NCBI GenBank assembly: GCA_937900135.1
Contig: CALCDJ010000056.1
Coordinates: 62,001-126,000, forward strand
Source: an uncultured Blautia sp.
Lineage (GTDB): Bacteria; Bacillota; Clostridia; Lachnospirales; Lachnospiraceae
Direction of reading: 5' to 3'
DNA: 64,000 nt
The position numbers and the translations under genes are program-made. Positions 1 through 8,859 of this stretch are shown piece by piece. How positions within the stretch are numbered: the stretch's first letter is position 1; each line of letters starts with the position of its first letter. The notes under the pieces are model-generated. The model did no database searches, was not told the DNA's origin, and saw nothing but the letters and a program-made list of their open reading frames with translations.

Positions 1-81
1 AGAATAGATGTTGGTGCTGATATTCTCCACAAAATAGGGAACCTCTGCCTTTTTGGTCTGACATAATATATATCCGCTCAT
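1..81 (-). CDS. N-terminal fragment of a conserved hypothetical protein, cut by the window edge
   Basis: Only the first 27 codons are inside the window; the frame stays open to base 1. The ATG (79-81) sits 4-5 bases after a strong GGGGGAAGG ribosome site and 11 bases after the stop of the preceding gene, so it is the third gene of the operon that starts near 4914. The peptide begins MSGYILCQTKKAEVPYFVEN and has no signal peptide. It resembles the start of a small protein family that I associate with DUF5716/DUF5717 genes in Lachnospiraceae, but that link is from memory and the function is unknown. Confidence 0.6.
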   Translation of the reverse strand, partial: MSGYILCQTKKAEVPYFVENISTNIYS

Positions 82-92
82 TTCCTTCCCCC

Positions 93-1340
93 TTACCACT
101 TCACAGTTTCTTCCCAGACCTTGCCGCTTGCAGGGAACATATCCCCGAAACCTAAGTCTGTTACCGTTACTTTACACTGGGACGGGGAAAAATACCTGAG
201 AGAAAGGGACAATCTGGTGGTTTTGTTGGGACGCTCCGGAAGACCAGGCAATGCCATGGCCACACGTTTTTTCTCTGTTTCTCCCATGGTGCTCACCACA
301 AAGACCAGTTCCTTCACATCATCCAGAATCAGTTCACACTGTGCTTTGCATTCATACCAGTTGTTTCCTGCTTCAATAAGCGGATGGTAGGTAGGAGAAC
401 CCATAACACGCATTTCCATGCCCACGTCGTTGAGCACCAGAGAATCACTGAGATAACGGTAATTCTTCAGATTCTTGTTTTCCAACCGCTCCACGGCAGC
501 CGCGCAGGCGCCTCTTGCAAAAAGATTGTTTCCAAAAAATACACGGCGCTTCTGATGACAGAGCATCTTTACCGATTGCTGCGCCCAGTCCTGGGAAAAT
601 CCATGTCCGGTGATCTGAATACTGGAAAACAGCTCAGTACCCAGGGTTTCCTGAATAAATTTGCAGAATTCCAGATCCCGAAGTTCTCCCTCTTCGCTGA
701 GTGTGGTTTCCTCCTTAGGCTCCAGTTTCACAAGAATCGGTCTGGTTCCTCCATTCATGGTAAGTTTCCGAAAAGACACGCCCCCCTTTGTGAAGGCGTA
801 CCATGCAATGCTGCGGTTCCAGGTTTCCCGCTTTTGAGTCAACGCATAGTAATAAAAACTTTCTCCGTAATCCAAAAGCATACATTTCTCTTCCGGGAAG
901 CCCAGAAGGGCATAGGCCTTCTGAAAATTCTGCACCTGGATCTGGCTCAGGGAGGAAACCGCAGTCACCAGACATTTGGTATTTTTTACAATTTCCGCAA
1001 CTCCCAGAAACTTCAGAATTCCCCCAAGAAACGCAGCCAGAAGTTCATAGGGTTCTTTCTCCTCTCCGCCCAGCGGTACCTTTTCTTCCTGTTCACAGAT
1101 TTCATACAGGTTGTCCAAAAGGATTCCGTTCTTTTCTCTGGCAAAATATTCTGCTTCCAGACCAACGCAGTAATCTCCCTGCTCCACACGTTTACAGATA
1201 CAGGTGGGCGCCTCATACTGACTGCTTCCCACCTTCATGGAAAGAGAACGAGGTTCCTCTGCCTTACGGTCGTAATAACAGATCTGTGTTTTTTCTCTGC
1301 CAAAGTCAATTCCTATCATTAAGTCACGAATTTCATTCAT
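93..1340 (-). CDS. DUF5716-type protein with an actin/Hsp70-like ATPase fold
   Basis: A 415-aa soluble protein. Residues 7-24 (LMIGIDFGREKTQICYYD) match the phosphate-1 loop that opens actin/Hsp70/sugar-kinase ATPases, compare GIDLGTTNS in DnaK. Later stretches rich in V/T/G around 'KCLVTAVSS' and 'IQITGHGF' sit where such proteins carry connect and adenosine motifs. There are no membrane segments and no signal peptide. It lies 34 bases after the stop of the 1179-aa gene and 11 bases before the cut gene, so it is the middle member of the operon. I recall this arrangement as DUF5717-DUF5716 in Lachnospiraceae. The role is unknown; a chaperone-like or cytoskeletal ATPase acting with its giant partner is an inference from the fold. 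Confidence 0.65.
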   Translation of the reverse strand: MNEIRDLMIGIDFGREKTQICYYDRKAEEPRSLSMKVGSSQYEAPTCICKRVEQGDYCVGLEAEYFAREKNGILLDNLYEICEQEEKVPLGGEEKEPYELLAAFLGGILKFLGVAEIVKNTKCLVTAVSSLSQIQVQNFQKAYALLGFPEEKCMLLDYGESFYYYALTQKRETWNRSIAWYAFTKGGVSFRKLTMNGGTRPILVKLEPKEETTLSEEGELRDLEFCKFIQETLGTELFSSIQITGHGFSQDWAQQSVKMLCHQKRRVFFGNNLFARGACAAAVERLENKNLKNYRYLSDSLVLNDVGMEMRVMGSPTYHPLIEAGNNWYECKAQCELILDDVKELVFVVSTMGETEKKRVAMALPGLPERPNKTTRLSLSLRYFSPSQCKVTVTDLGFGDMFPASGKVWEETVKW

Positions 1341-1374
1341 CTTCCGTTTCCTTCTCGTCTACTGTTTCTTCACG

Positions 1375-4300
1375 TTACGATTCCTGTTCAATGGTGAACA
1401 TTTTATTTACAAACTGCTCCTGACGGAGATACTGACGCATGGTAAGCTGCACTTCCTGCTCTTTCTCCAGCCGTCTCGCAGAAAGAATCTGGTTCAGCAT
1501 CTGATATTTGCTTCCCGGCATTCCATCCACACGGTTCATGGTAATCACACGCTCCGGCGTATCCTTCACCTGGTCGTTTTCTTCGATGCGGAAATAATAA
1601 TGAAGGGCTTCTCCATAGAACAGTGTAAAGGTTTTTGTAAAAATTCCCTCATACATATTGCGGAGAGGCTCACTTTTGTACTCGATTTCCTGGCCAAGGC
1701 CGGTATCCATGGCATAGAACAGCGTTACCTTTGCCTCTGGATGGGCATGACATTCCACAAAAGTCTTATCGTCCAGCTGATATGGACTTAAAAGCGCTCC
1801 CGGCAGTCTCCGGAAAAAGGCAAATGCCATATGGTTCTTCACGCATTCTTCCAGAATCGAAGCTTCCATCCAGAGTCTGCGTTCATCGGTCTCTTTTTCT
1901 TTGGAGAGAGCCAGAAGCAATGCCAGACGCGTCACCTGGGCCATGGGGAGTCCTCTGATATAAGATTCTTCCAGACATTCCCGCACACACTTGCTCATAG
2001 GATATTCCTTCACAAACACTCCATAAGCAATCTGTGTCAGATATGCGCCAATGATATTTTCCTTACCGGACTGCTTCTTATATTCCAGAAGCACCTGCTC
2101 TCCTTCCTTCCGATAATCAGAAGTAAACATCAGGAGGCCAAGGAGACGTTCTTCCAGACCATACGTGTCCATCTCAAATCCCTGGGCGCTCTTCCAGATG
2201 GAAAACAGTTCGTCCACCGGTCCAAAGCGATAGCGCATCAGATATTCCAGAATTACTTCATCATATTTTCCCTGTCGGTATACTTCTGAGGCAAGAGCCA
2301 GAAGTTCTTCATCCTCCGCAAGGTCGCAGCGGGTAATCATTCGGCTGGTCAGCTTCAAAAGGCTTCCTGTCTCCATACCTTCATAGCCGAATTCTTCCAC
2401 AATTCCCATGGCCTGAGAAAACATTCTTCGGGATACCAGTGTCTCCAGAAGCATTTTACGGTCCACAGACACGTATTTTTTGTAATCCATTTTTTTAAGA
2501 TAATGGTCCAGATCCTCTCCATGTACATGTCCTGCATAATATTCCAGAAGTTTCCTTCGGATTTTTCCTTCATACTCCTCAGTAAAGGCATCTGAATGAA
2601 CCAGCTTCTGGAAAATCTCCAGATTTTCCCGCTTCAGTTCTGTATTTTCACAATAATGAAGGAGGACCCCAGGATCTGTCTCAATATAATCCAGAAGCGC
2701 CGGAAGCACTTCCCTTTCATCCATCAGTTTGGTGACATTGTAATCCACAGTGGATACATAGCGTCTCTGCTTCTCATCCTGGAAGAGAATCACAGCATCC
2801 TCCGTATAGATTCTCGGGTACGCTACCCCCTGTACACAGGGATAAATCTCCTCTCTTAAAAGCTGACTGTGGCGCACAATCACCTGACGGATCTTTTTGT
2901 CATCGCAATACAGACGGCAGGTAAAGAGCTTATGGGCAAGCGCCTCTGCTTCTCCCCGGTCTTTTGGTTTTTTCATAAATTCCTGGTAGAGAGCCGCATA
3001 ATTTTCGTTCATCCGTCCCTGGGAAAGGCTCTGGATGGCAAAGTGCTTCATACTCTCCTGATAATCAGAAAAGGTAGAAGGCTCCTGTTCCTTATGACTG
3101 ATCACACTGGCATAGACAAAAGCCTTTTTTGCATCTCCCAATGTGGTACTGTTGTAATTAAAGTACATCAAAAGAGGCTTTGGCAGCTCTCTCTGATAGG
3201 AAGTATCCATTGTTTCTATGTAATATTCATATAAACGAGTCAGACGAAGGCCGTGCTCCACCGCCAGAGAGAACCAGCGAAAATATTCGCTTTTCCTTGG
3301 ATTTCCCTTCATCACATACTTGCAGATGGCTTCCAGGGTATCGTCTGATGGAAACGCCTCATAGCCGTATCCCAATGCCCGGTACAGACTTGAACTGAAA
3401 TTCTTCTCATAACCGGACAGATAAGCAAGGCGCATGGTCAGTTCTTCTGTGAGAAGCCCTTCCTTCCCTGCAAACAGAAAGACCTGAATCCAGAAACGGC
3501 TCAGCCGGTGCAGCAATGACAGATCCTTCTGTACATACTCCCAGGCTTCCAGATATAAGAAGGGGTTGCGGCAACCCCGCTCAAATAATTCTTCCATCAT
3601 AAACACGGCCTTAGAAGGTGTCTGGGACAGAGAATCATCCATATGAAGCAATGCCCAGAACAGCGGGAAGCTGTCTGCCCTCTGCATATAGAAATTATTC
3701 AGCCGGCGCACCGCCTGATATTTGTCATGGTACAAGCCTGCCCGGCTGCACAGGCAGAGATATACACCGGCAAATTCCAGATCTTCTCTGGAGAACGATT
3801 TATCCTGGTATTTTCTTAAAATTTCACAGGCTGCCTCCTGATTTCCCTCCAGAAGCAGAAGATGCGCTTCCAGCATCTGGTATTCCGGATAATCACAGCC
3901 TGACTCCCGAAGCTGGTTCAGGATAAAATGACTGCTTCCTGCCCAGGTCTTAAAGTTCAGCTTACCCATGGAATATTCCAGATAATCCCGAAGCAGAGAA
4001 AGCTTGTGGCGTTTTTCCTGGATTCGGATATTTACCTGCACCTTGGGACCTTTGGAAGCCAGAATGGTGTAAACCAGTTCCTGATAAGGACTCCGGACAA
4101 TAATTTCTCCGTACTGATTTCCTTTCCCCAGCTTTTCTTTGTGGATGACATAGTCGGCTTCATAGATGCTTCCAATGAAATCCTCCTCTGTAACCACACG
4201 TCTGGAAGTTTCCAGAAATGCGCCTCTTGTTTCGATATCCAGACGGAGATGGCCCCATCCGCTTCTGTGAATCACAAAGGATTCCTGGATGGATTCCCGA

Positions 4301-4914
4301 ACCTCATAAAACTGCGCTCCAGACTGTTTCAGAGAAATAGAAACCGGTTTCTTCTCCCCAGCTCCCACAAAAAATTCTTCCAGATGCTGATAAGTTACCG
4401 GCTGCTGGGACAAACCGGCATAAAGGGCTTTCTTCTTCTCGTCCACATCTCCCAGCACACCTTTGAACCCTTTATCTGTAAACAGACGGAAGGCTTCCCG
4501 GAAATCATCCCTTGCGATCCTGCCAAATGCATCCAGATCCTTTACTTCTTCTCCCGCGCTTAAAACCTGCTCCTTCTCTGCCTGAATTACAAATGGCAGC
4601 TTATATTCCCCCACATTGGTGGTGAAACAAAGCCAGCCTCTGCAGGTTTCTCCCGGCTCCATTCCGTTTCCGTCTGCTCCATAATGAAGACAGATGGTAG
4701 TGCCGGAAAACTTCTCCAGTTCCGGAACCAGACGGCGGCTGGAGGAAGTGATATACCCACGAATGCGAAGATTCTCCTCTGTTCCCACATATACCTCGCC
4801 TCTGGCAGTCTCTCCTGCCTTCAAGGTGACTGTGATCTGCTCCTGGGAAAAGAGAAGAGGCGGCTGTTCATATTCAAATTTACCGTTTAACAATTGTTCG
4901 ATTTTTTTCTTCAA
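1375..4914 (-). CDS. Large DUF5717-type protein (1179 aa), first gene of the operon
   Basis: A very large cytoplasmic protein without signal peptide or transmembrane segments. The first 130 residues look beta-rich (alternating hydrophobics, Gly and Thr), like an Ig-type domain. From about residue 290 onward the sequence is a long series of amphipathic helices rich in Leu, Tyr and Glu, with patterns such as 'YQMLEAHLLLLEGNQEAACEIL' broken every 30-40 residues, as expected for a TPR-like alpha-solenoid. The start ATG is about 50 bases below a good promoter (4966-4994). It is co-oriented with the actin-like gene 34 bases downstream. No enzymatic motif is visible. It is probably a scaffold or adaptor, but this is inference. 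Confidence 0.6.
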   Translation of the reverse strand: MKKKIEQLLNGKFEYEQPPLLFSQEQITVTLKAGETARGEVYVGTEENLRIRGYITSSSRRLVPELEKFSGTTICLHYGADGNGMEPGETCRGWLCFTTNVGEYKLPFVIQAEKEQVLSAGEEVKDLDAFGRIARDDFREAFRLFTDKGFKGVLGDVDEKKKALYAGLSQQPVTYQHLEEFFVGAGEKKPVSISLKQSGAQFYEVRESIQESFVIHRSGWGHLRLDIETRGAFLETSRRVVTEEDFIGSIYEADYVIHKEKLGKGNQYGEIIVRSPYQELVYTILASKGPKVQVNIRIQEKRHKLSLLRDYLEYSMGKLNFKTWAGSSHFILNQLRESGCDYPEYQMLEAHLLLLEGNQEAACEILRKYQDKSFSREDLEFAGVYLCLCSRAGLYHDKYQAVRRLNNFYMQRADSFPLFWALLHMDDSLSQTPSKAVFMMEELFERGCRNPFLYLEAWEYVQKDLSLLHRLSRFWIQVFLFAGKEGLLTEELTMRLAYLSGYEKNFSSSLYRALGYGYEAFPSDDTLEAICKYVMKGNPRKSEYFRWFSLAVEHGLRLTRLYEYYIETMDTSYQRELPKPLLMYFNYNSTTLGDAKKAFVYASVISHKEQEPSTFSDYQESMKHFAIQSLSQGRMNENYAALYQEFMKKPKDRGEAEALAHKLFTCRLYCDDKKIRQVIVRHSQLLREEIYPCVQGVAYPRIYTEDAVILFQDEKQRRYVSTVDYNVTKLMDEREVLPALLDYIETDPGVLLHYCENTELKRENLEIFQKLVHSDAFTEEYEGKIRRKLLEYYAGHVHGEDLDHYLKKMDYKKYVSVDRKMLLETLVSRRMFSQAMGIVEEFGYEGMETGSLLKLTSRMITRCDLAEDEELLALASEVYRQGKYDEVILEYLMRYRFGPVDELFSIWKSAQGFEMDTYGLEERLLGLLMFTSDYRKEGEQVLLEYKKQSGKENIIGAYLTQIAYGVFVKEYPMSKCVRECLEESYIRGLPMAQVTRLALLLALSKEKETDERRLWMEASILEECVKNHMAFAFFRRLPGALLSPYQLDDKTFVECHAHPEAKVTLFYAMDTGLGQEIEYKSEPLRNMYEGIFTKTFTLFYGEALHYYFRIEENDQVKDTPERVITMNRVDGMPGSKYQMLNQILSARRLEKEQEVQLTMRQYLRQEQFVNKMFTIEQES

Positions 4915-4965
4915 TGTCCTTCACCTTATCGTCCTTGCTCGTTCTTCTTTTGCTCATATTGTTTT

Positions 4966-4994
4966 ATTATACACCACAACGACCGGTGACGCAA
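4966..4994 (-). promoter_or_regulatory. SigA-type promoter of the DUF5717-DUF5716 operon
   Basis: On the minus strand a perfect -10 TATAAT (4966-4971) is preceded by TTGCGT (4989-4994) with a 17-bp spacer. It lies about 50 bases above the start of the 1179-aa gene and directly after the opp operon's inverted repeat, so this operon has its own promoter. Confidence 0.7.
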
Positions 4995-4996
4995 GA

Positions 4997-5044
4997 AGAG
5001 GCATCGCCTCTCTCCGGGTTTTCCCGGAAAAAAGCAATGCCTCT
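4997..5044. terminator. Nested inverted repeat after oppA, probable terminator
   Basis: Outer arms AGAGGCATCGC (4997-5007) and GCAATGCCTCT (5034-5044) enclose a second perfect hairpin CCGGG-TTTT-CCCGG (5014-5027). It sits 28 bases after the oppA stop and ends just before the next promoter. The U tract on the minus strand is weak, so efficiency is uncertain. Confidence 0.55.
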
Positions 5045-5071
5045 TTCTGTAAATCATTTTCAGGAGATTAT

Positions 5072-6781
5072 TTATCTACCGAACTGCATATCGTTGTTAC
5101 CGGATTCTGGCAGCCACATTTCCAGCATGTTGATCGGATCGTTGTAGTCAGCTAACCAACCTTCACGACAGAAGTCAAATTTACCCTGTTTTCTTTCGTC
5201 AAGGAATACAGACCATTCACGTGTTTCAACAGTTACGTTGATACCGATTGCTGCGAAGTCCTGCTGAATGGATTCACCAATCTTAACGTTACCTTCGGAA
5301 TCGTTGGTCAGGTAAGTCATAGAGATTGGAGTATCAGCGGAAAGCATACCGCTCTCGTCAAACTGGTATCCAGCACCTTCCAGAAGTTTTCTTGCTTCTT
5401 CCAGGTTTGCTTCGTATGCATCTGCAGATGGGTCAAAGTATCCCACTTTTTCTTCGTTCGGGTAAGTGTAAGCATCATCGTTCACACGGAATTCTCCGCC
5501 GTTACCATCTAACATACCGGTAGGAATGAAGGTGTTCGCTACTTCCTGATCAGCCTGACCGATGGTGTCTACGATGTACTGACGGTCAATGAGAAGGTTC
5601 ATTGCTTTTCTCATGTCAGCAGCCTGCTGTACAGTTTTTCCTGCAAACAGTTCGCTGTTTACGTTAAATCCTGCATAGTAGGTTCCCAGTGTCGGGATCT
5701 TGTGGAATTCTTCGGAAGCTTTTGCAGTTTCCATCATATCCGTTGCAATGGTATCTGTAAACTGTAAGGAACCATCCTGGAATGCATTCCAGATTGCAGT
5801 ATCATCAGAGCTTAACATGAACTGAACTTTTTCCAGAGATACATCGTCTGCTCTGTAGTAGTTCGGGTTCTTTTCGTAAGTCATGGATTCGTTGTGTTTC
5901 CATTCGGTACAGGTCATAGGACCAGAAGTAACGAAACCGGATTCTACACACCATGCGCCTGGGTTGGAGTCTGCACCTTCTGCAGATTCCACACTCTGCT
6001 GCGGTACCGGATAGAATGCCGGGAATGCACACAGGTCAAGGAAGTATGCGCAAGGAGCGCTCAGGTTTACAGTAAAGGTCTTTCCATCTTCGGAAGCTGC
6101 GATATCCAGTGTTCCGTCTTCTTTTGTTGCAATTCCGCTTGCCAGGTATGCATAGTCAGCACCTGTTTCCGGAGTTACCAGACGGTTCCAGCTGTATGCC
6201 ACGTCTTCTGCGTCCAGAACTTCGCCGTCAGACCATTTCAGGCCATCCTTCATAGTGAAGGTGTAGGTCATACCGTCTTCGCTCATTTCATAGCTTTCTG
6301 CAAGATCCGGAACAAGTTTTCCTTCGGAATCATAGGTGTATAAACCAGCGAAAGAAAGGATTGCCAGGCAAGCGCCGTCTACAGTAGAGTTCAGAGCCGG
6401 GTCCAGTTTGTTTGGCTCAGAAGCGATCTGCAGGCTTAATGTGTTATCTGGAGTCTTTGCAAATCCGAAGTATTTGAAGCCAAAGAGGTTAGAGTAGATG
6501 TTTTCTACATCTGTTTTCTGCATGTACACATCATTGTAGTAGTAAAGCGGTACGATTGCCCATGTGTTCATCAGCTCGTCCTCGGCTTCATGCATCAGAG
6601 CTTCACGTTTCACAAGATCTGTTTCTTTATAGATCTCATTGATTCTTTCTGTGTAAGCTTCCCATGCTGGAGCTGCTTCGCTGGATGGTCCGTGTTCTTC
6701 AGATGCAAATACGGATACGCCTCCCAGGCTTGTGACTGCCATGGCTGCTGCCATAGCCAGTGCTACGTGTTTCTTTCTCAT
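5072..6781 (-). CDS. oppA: Oligopeptide ABC transporter substrate-binding protein, apparently circularly permuted
   Basis: A 569-aa exported solute-binding protein of family 5 (SBP_bac_5), the last gene of the opp operon. Residues 1-26 are a type I signal peptide (…VSVFA, then SEEHG). Residues about 39-108 (WEAYTERINEIYKE… to …SNLFGFKYFGFA) match the segment that normally ends OppA, including the 'WAIVPLYYYNDVYM' strand. The usual N-terminal motif 'TLSLQIASEPNKLDPALNS' only begins near residue 113. The protein stops at 'ADYNDPINMLEMW…GNNDMQFGR', just where the C-terminal segment should follow. Both pieces are needed for lobe I, so the fold is probably complete but permuted. There is no lipobox Cys, unlike most Gram-positive binding proteins. 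Ribosome site AAAGGAGG lies 8 bases before the ATG. Confidence 0.88.
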   Translation of the reverse strand: MRKKHVALAMAAAMAVTSLGGVSVFASEEHGPSSEAAPAWEAYTERINEIYKETDLVKREALMHEAEDELMNTWAIVPLYYYNDVYMQKTDVENIYSNLFGFKYFGFAKTPDNTLSLQIASEPNKLDPALNSTVDGACLAILSFAGLYTYDSEGKLVPDLAESYEMSEDGMTYTFTMKDGLKWSDGEVLDAEDVAYSWNRLVTPETGADYAYLASGIATKEDGTLDIAASEDGKTFTVNLSAPCAYFLDLCAFPAFYPVPQQSVESAEGADSNPGAWCVESGFVTSGPMTCTEWKHNESMTYEKNPNYYRADDVSLEKVQFMLSSDDTAIWNAFQDGSLQFTDTIATDMMETAKASEEFHKIPTLGTYYAGFNVNSELFAGKTVQQAADMRKAMNLLIDRQYIVDTIGQADQEVANTFIPTGMLDGNGGEFRVNDDAYTYPNEEKVGYFDPSADAYEANLEEARKLLEGAGYQFDESGMLSADTPISMTYLTNDSEGNVKIGESIQQDFAAIGINVTVETREWSVFLDERKQGKFDFCREGWLADYNDPINMLEMWLPESGNNDMQFGR

Positions 6782-6880
6782 AAAAGGTTCCTCCTTTAAA
6801 TGATTTTTTTACAGCTTTGCTGTTTTTTATCTACAAACACCCCACAAAAACTTGCACGGCAATTGTATTCTTTTTTCTGC

Positions 6881-7858
6881 TTATTTGTTGAAGCAGGCTA
6901 CCATATGTCCGTTTCCTCTGTCTGTCAGTGTCGGACATTCCTTCGCGCAACGCTCTGTTGCATATTTACAACGGGTACGGAACGCACATCCGGTCGGCAT
7001 ATGCAGAGGACTGGGAACGTCGCCTTCCAGAATAATCCTCTGGCGTTCCTTGGCCATCTTAGGATCCGGATAAGGAACCGCGCTCAACAGAGACTGGGTA
7101 TACGGATGGATCGGAGAATTGTTGAGATCATCTGCATCTGCAATCTCCACGATCCGGCCCAGGTACATAACGGCAATACGGTCAGAAATATGATGTACTA
7201 CCAGAAGGTCGTGAGCGATAAACAGATATGCCACTCCCAGCTTCTCCTGAAGCTCCTCGAACATATTGATTACCTGCGCCTGGATGGAAACGTCCAGGGC
7301 GCTGACTGCCTCGTCACAGACAATGAATCTTGGATTGGTTGCCAACGCTCTTGCAATACCGATACGCTGACGCTGTCCGCCGCTGAATTCATGAGCATAG
7401 CGGGTGGCATGTTCTGCATTCAGTCCAACCAGTTCCATCAGTTCCAGAATACGGTCACGGCGTTCCCCTTTTCCGGAATACAGTTTATGTACGTCCAGAG
7501 GCTCTCCGATGATATCCTCTACAGTCATACGGGGGTTCAGAGAAGAGTATGGGTCCTGAAATACCATCTGCATCTCTTTTCGGATATGGCCGATGCTGTT
7601 TTTGTCAACACGCTGTCCGTCAAAGAATACGTCTCCGGAGGTCGGCGTATACAAACGTAACAGAGAACGTCCAACCGTTGTTTTTCCACAGCCGGACTCT
7701 CCTACCAGACCTAAGGTTTCTCCTGGCTTAATGCTAAAAGATACGCCATCTACGGCCTTTAACGGTGTGGTTTTCATAAAACCGGTTTTTATTGGAAAAT
7801 ACTGTTTCAGGTTATTGACCTCAACCAGATATTCATTTTTTTTTGTCATATCACTCAT
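6881..7858 (-). CDS. oppF: Oligopeptide ABC transporter ATP-binding protein OppF
   Basis: A 325-aa ABC ATPase. It shows Walker A GESGCGKTT (about residues 54-62), the signature FSGGQRQRIGIARAL, Walker B RFIVCDEAVSALDV and the H-loop AHDLLVVHHISD. The C-terminal oligopeptide/dipeptide extension contains four cysteines ('GCAFRTRCKYATERCAKECP'), which in this family is an Fe-S or metal-binding Cys cluster. It overlaps the end of oppD by 8 bases, so the two ATPases are translationally coupled and form the heterodimer that powers OppBC. A 99-base gap containing a small hairpin and a fresh ribosome site separates it from oppA. Confidence 0.93.
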   Translation of the reverse strand: MSDMTKKNEYLVEVNNLKQYFPIKTGFMKTTPLKAVDGVSFSIKPGETLGLVGESGCGKTTVGRSLLRLYTPTSGDVFFDGQRVDKNSIGHIRKEMQMVFQDPYSSLNPRMTVEDIIGEPLDVHKLYSGKGERRDRILELMELVGLNAEHATRYAHEFSGGQRQRIGIARALATNPRFIVCDEAVSALDVSIQAQVINMFEELQEKLGVAYLFIAHDLLVVHHISDRIAVMYLGRIVEIADADDLNNSPIHPYTQSLLSAVPYPDPKMAKERQRIILEGDVPSPLHMPTGCAFRTRCKYATERCAKECPTLTDRGNGHMVACFNK

Positions 7859-8858
7859 GGTTTCCTCCCTCTTGCTGTGCCTCCATCTGATTCTTTACGT
7901 TGATCCAGCAGGAAGCAAAATGTCCGTCCGGCATCTGCATTTCCGGTGGAATCTCTTCGATACAGATCTTCATCGCATTTTCGCAGCGAGGACAGAACGC
8001 ACATCCCTTTGGCATATTCAGAAGGTTGATAGGAGTACCTGGGATTGGAACCAGCTTCTCGCCCATTCGATCCACACTTGGAATGGATTTTAATAAGCCC
8101 TTGGTGTACTCATGACCGGGACGATAGAAGATATCCTCTGCAGTTCCTCTTTCACAGACACGACCGCCATACATTACGATGATCTCGTCACACATATCTG
8201 CAATGACGCCAAGGTCATGGGTAACCATGATGATCGCCATACCCAGTTTTTTCTGGAGGCTCTGCATCAGTTCCAGAATCTGTGCCTGAATGGTTACGTC
8301 CAGAGCAGTGGTAGGCTCATCGGCAATGAGAATATCCGGTTCGCATGCCAGTGCCATTGCGATCATTACACGCTGACGCATACCGCCGGATAATTCGTAA
8401 GGATACTGTTTCACACGTTTCTCCGGTTCGTTCACACCAACCAGTGTCAGCATTTCCACAGCACGATCCATAGCTTCCTTGCCTTTACGTTCTGTATGAA
8501 GCTCAATGGCTTCTTTTAACTGATTTCCTATGGTAAATACAGGATTCAAACTGGTCATGGGATCCTGGAAAATAATAGAACAGCATTTTCCACGGAATTC
8601 CCGCATCTGTTTTTCTGTAAATTTTGTAATGTCCTCTCCCTTATACAGAACCTGTCCCTTCTTGATGGAACCATTTTTTTCCAGGATCTGCATAATGGAA
8701 TATGCCGTAACACTTTTACCGGAACCGGATTCTCCTACGATACCCAGGATCTTTCCCCTGTCTAAGTTGAAGGAGACACCGTTTACCGCCATGACCTCTC
8801 CCCTGTCTGTGGTAAAAGAGGTATTTAAGTCTACGACAGAAAGTATATTCTCGCTCAT
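7851..8858 (-). CDS. oppD: Oligopeptide ABC transporter ATP-binding protein OppD
   Basis: A 335-aa ABC ATPase with Walker A GESGSGKSV (about residues 41-49), signature LSGGMRQRVMIAMAL, Walker B DILIADEPTTALDV and the H-loop THDLGVIADMCD. The C-terminal cluster 'GCAFCPRCENAMKIC' again carries the four cysteines typical of peptide-importer ATPases. The start ATG lies one base before the oppC stop and follows GAGGAGGGA, so it is coupled to oppC. It pairs with OppF, whose start overlaps its stop. Confidence 0.93.
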   Translation of the reverse strand: MSENILSVVDLNTSFTTDRGEVMAVNGVSFNLDRGKILGIVGESGSGKSVTAYSIMQILEKNGSIKKGQVLYKGEDITKFTEKQMREFRGKCCSIIFQDPMTSLNPVFTIGNQLKEAIELHTERKGKEAMDRAVEMLTLVGVNEPEKRVKQYPYELSGGMRQRVMIAMALACEPDILIADEPTTALDVTIQAQILELMQSLQKKLGMAIIMVTHDLGVIADMCDEIIVMYGGRVCERGTAEDIFYRPGHEYTKGLLKSIPSVDRMGEKLVPIPGTPINLLNMPKGCAFCPRCENAMKICIEEIPPEMQMPDGHFASCWINVKNQMEAQQEGGNHE

Positions 8859-8859
8859 C

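Noticed and set aside
384..1322. A 312-codon open frame on the plus strand
   Set aside because: It lies wholly opposite the actin-like gene, has no ribosome site and a composition typical of an antisense shadow.
5072..6781. Simple C-terminal truncation of OppA
   Set aside because: The missing C-terminal segment is present, but at the N-terminus behind the signal peptide, which a truncation does not explain.
6800..7660. A 286-codon open frame on the plus strand
   Set aside because: It is antisense to oppF and has Cys/His-rich shadow composition; no ribosome site.
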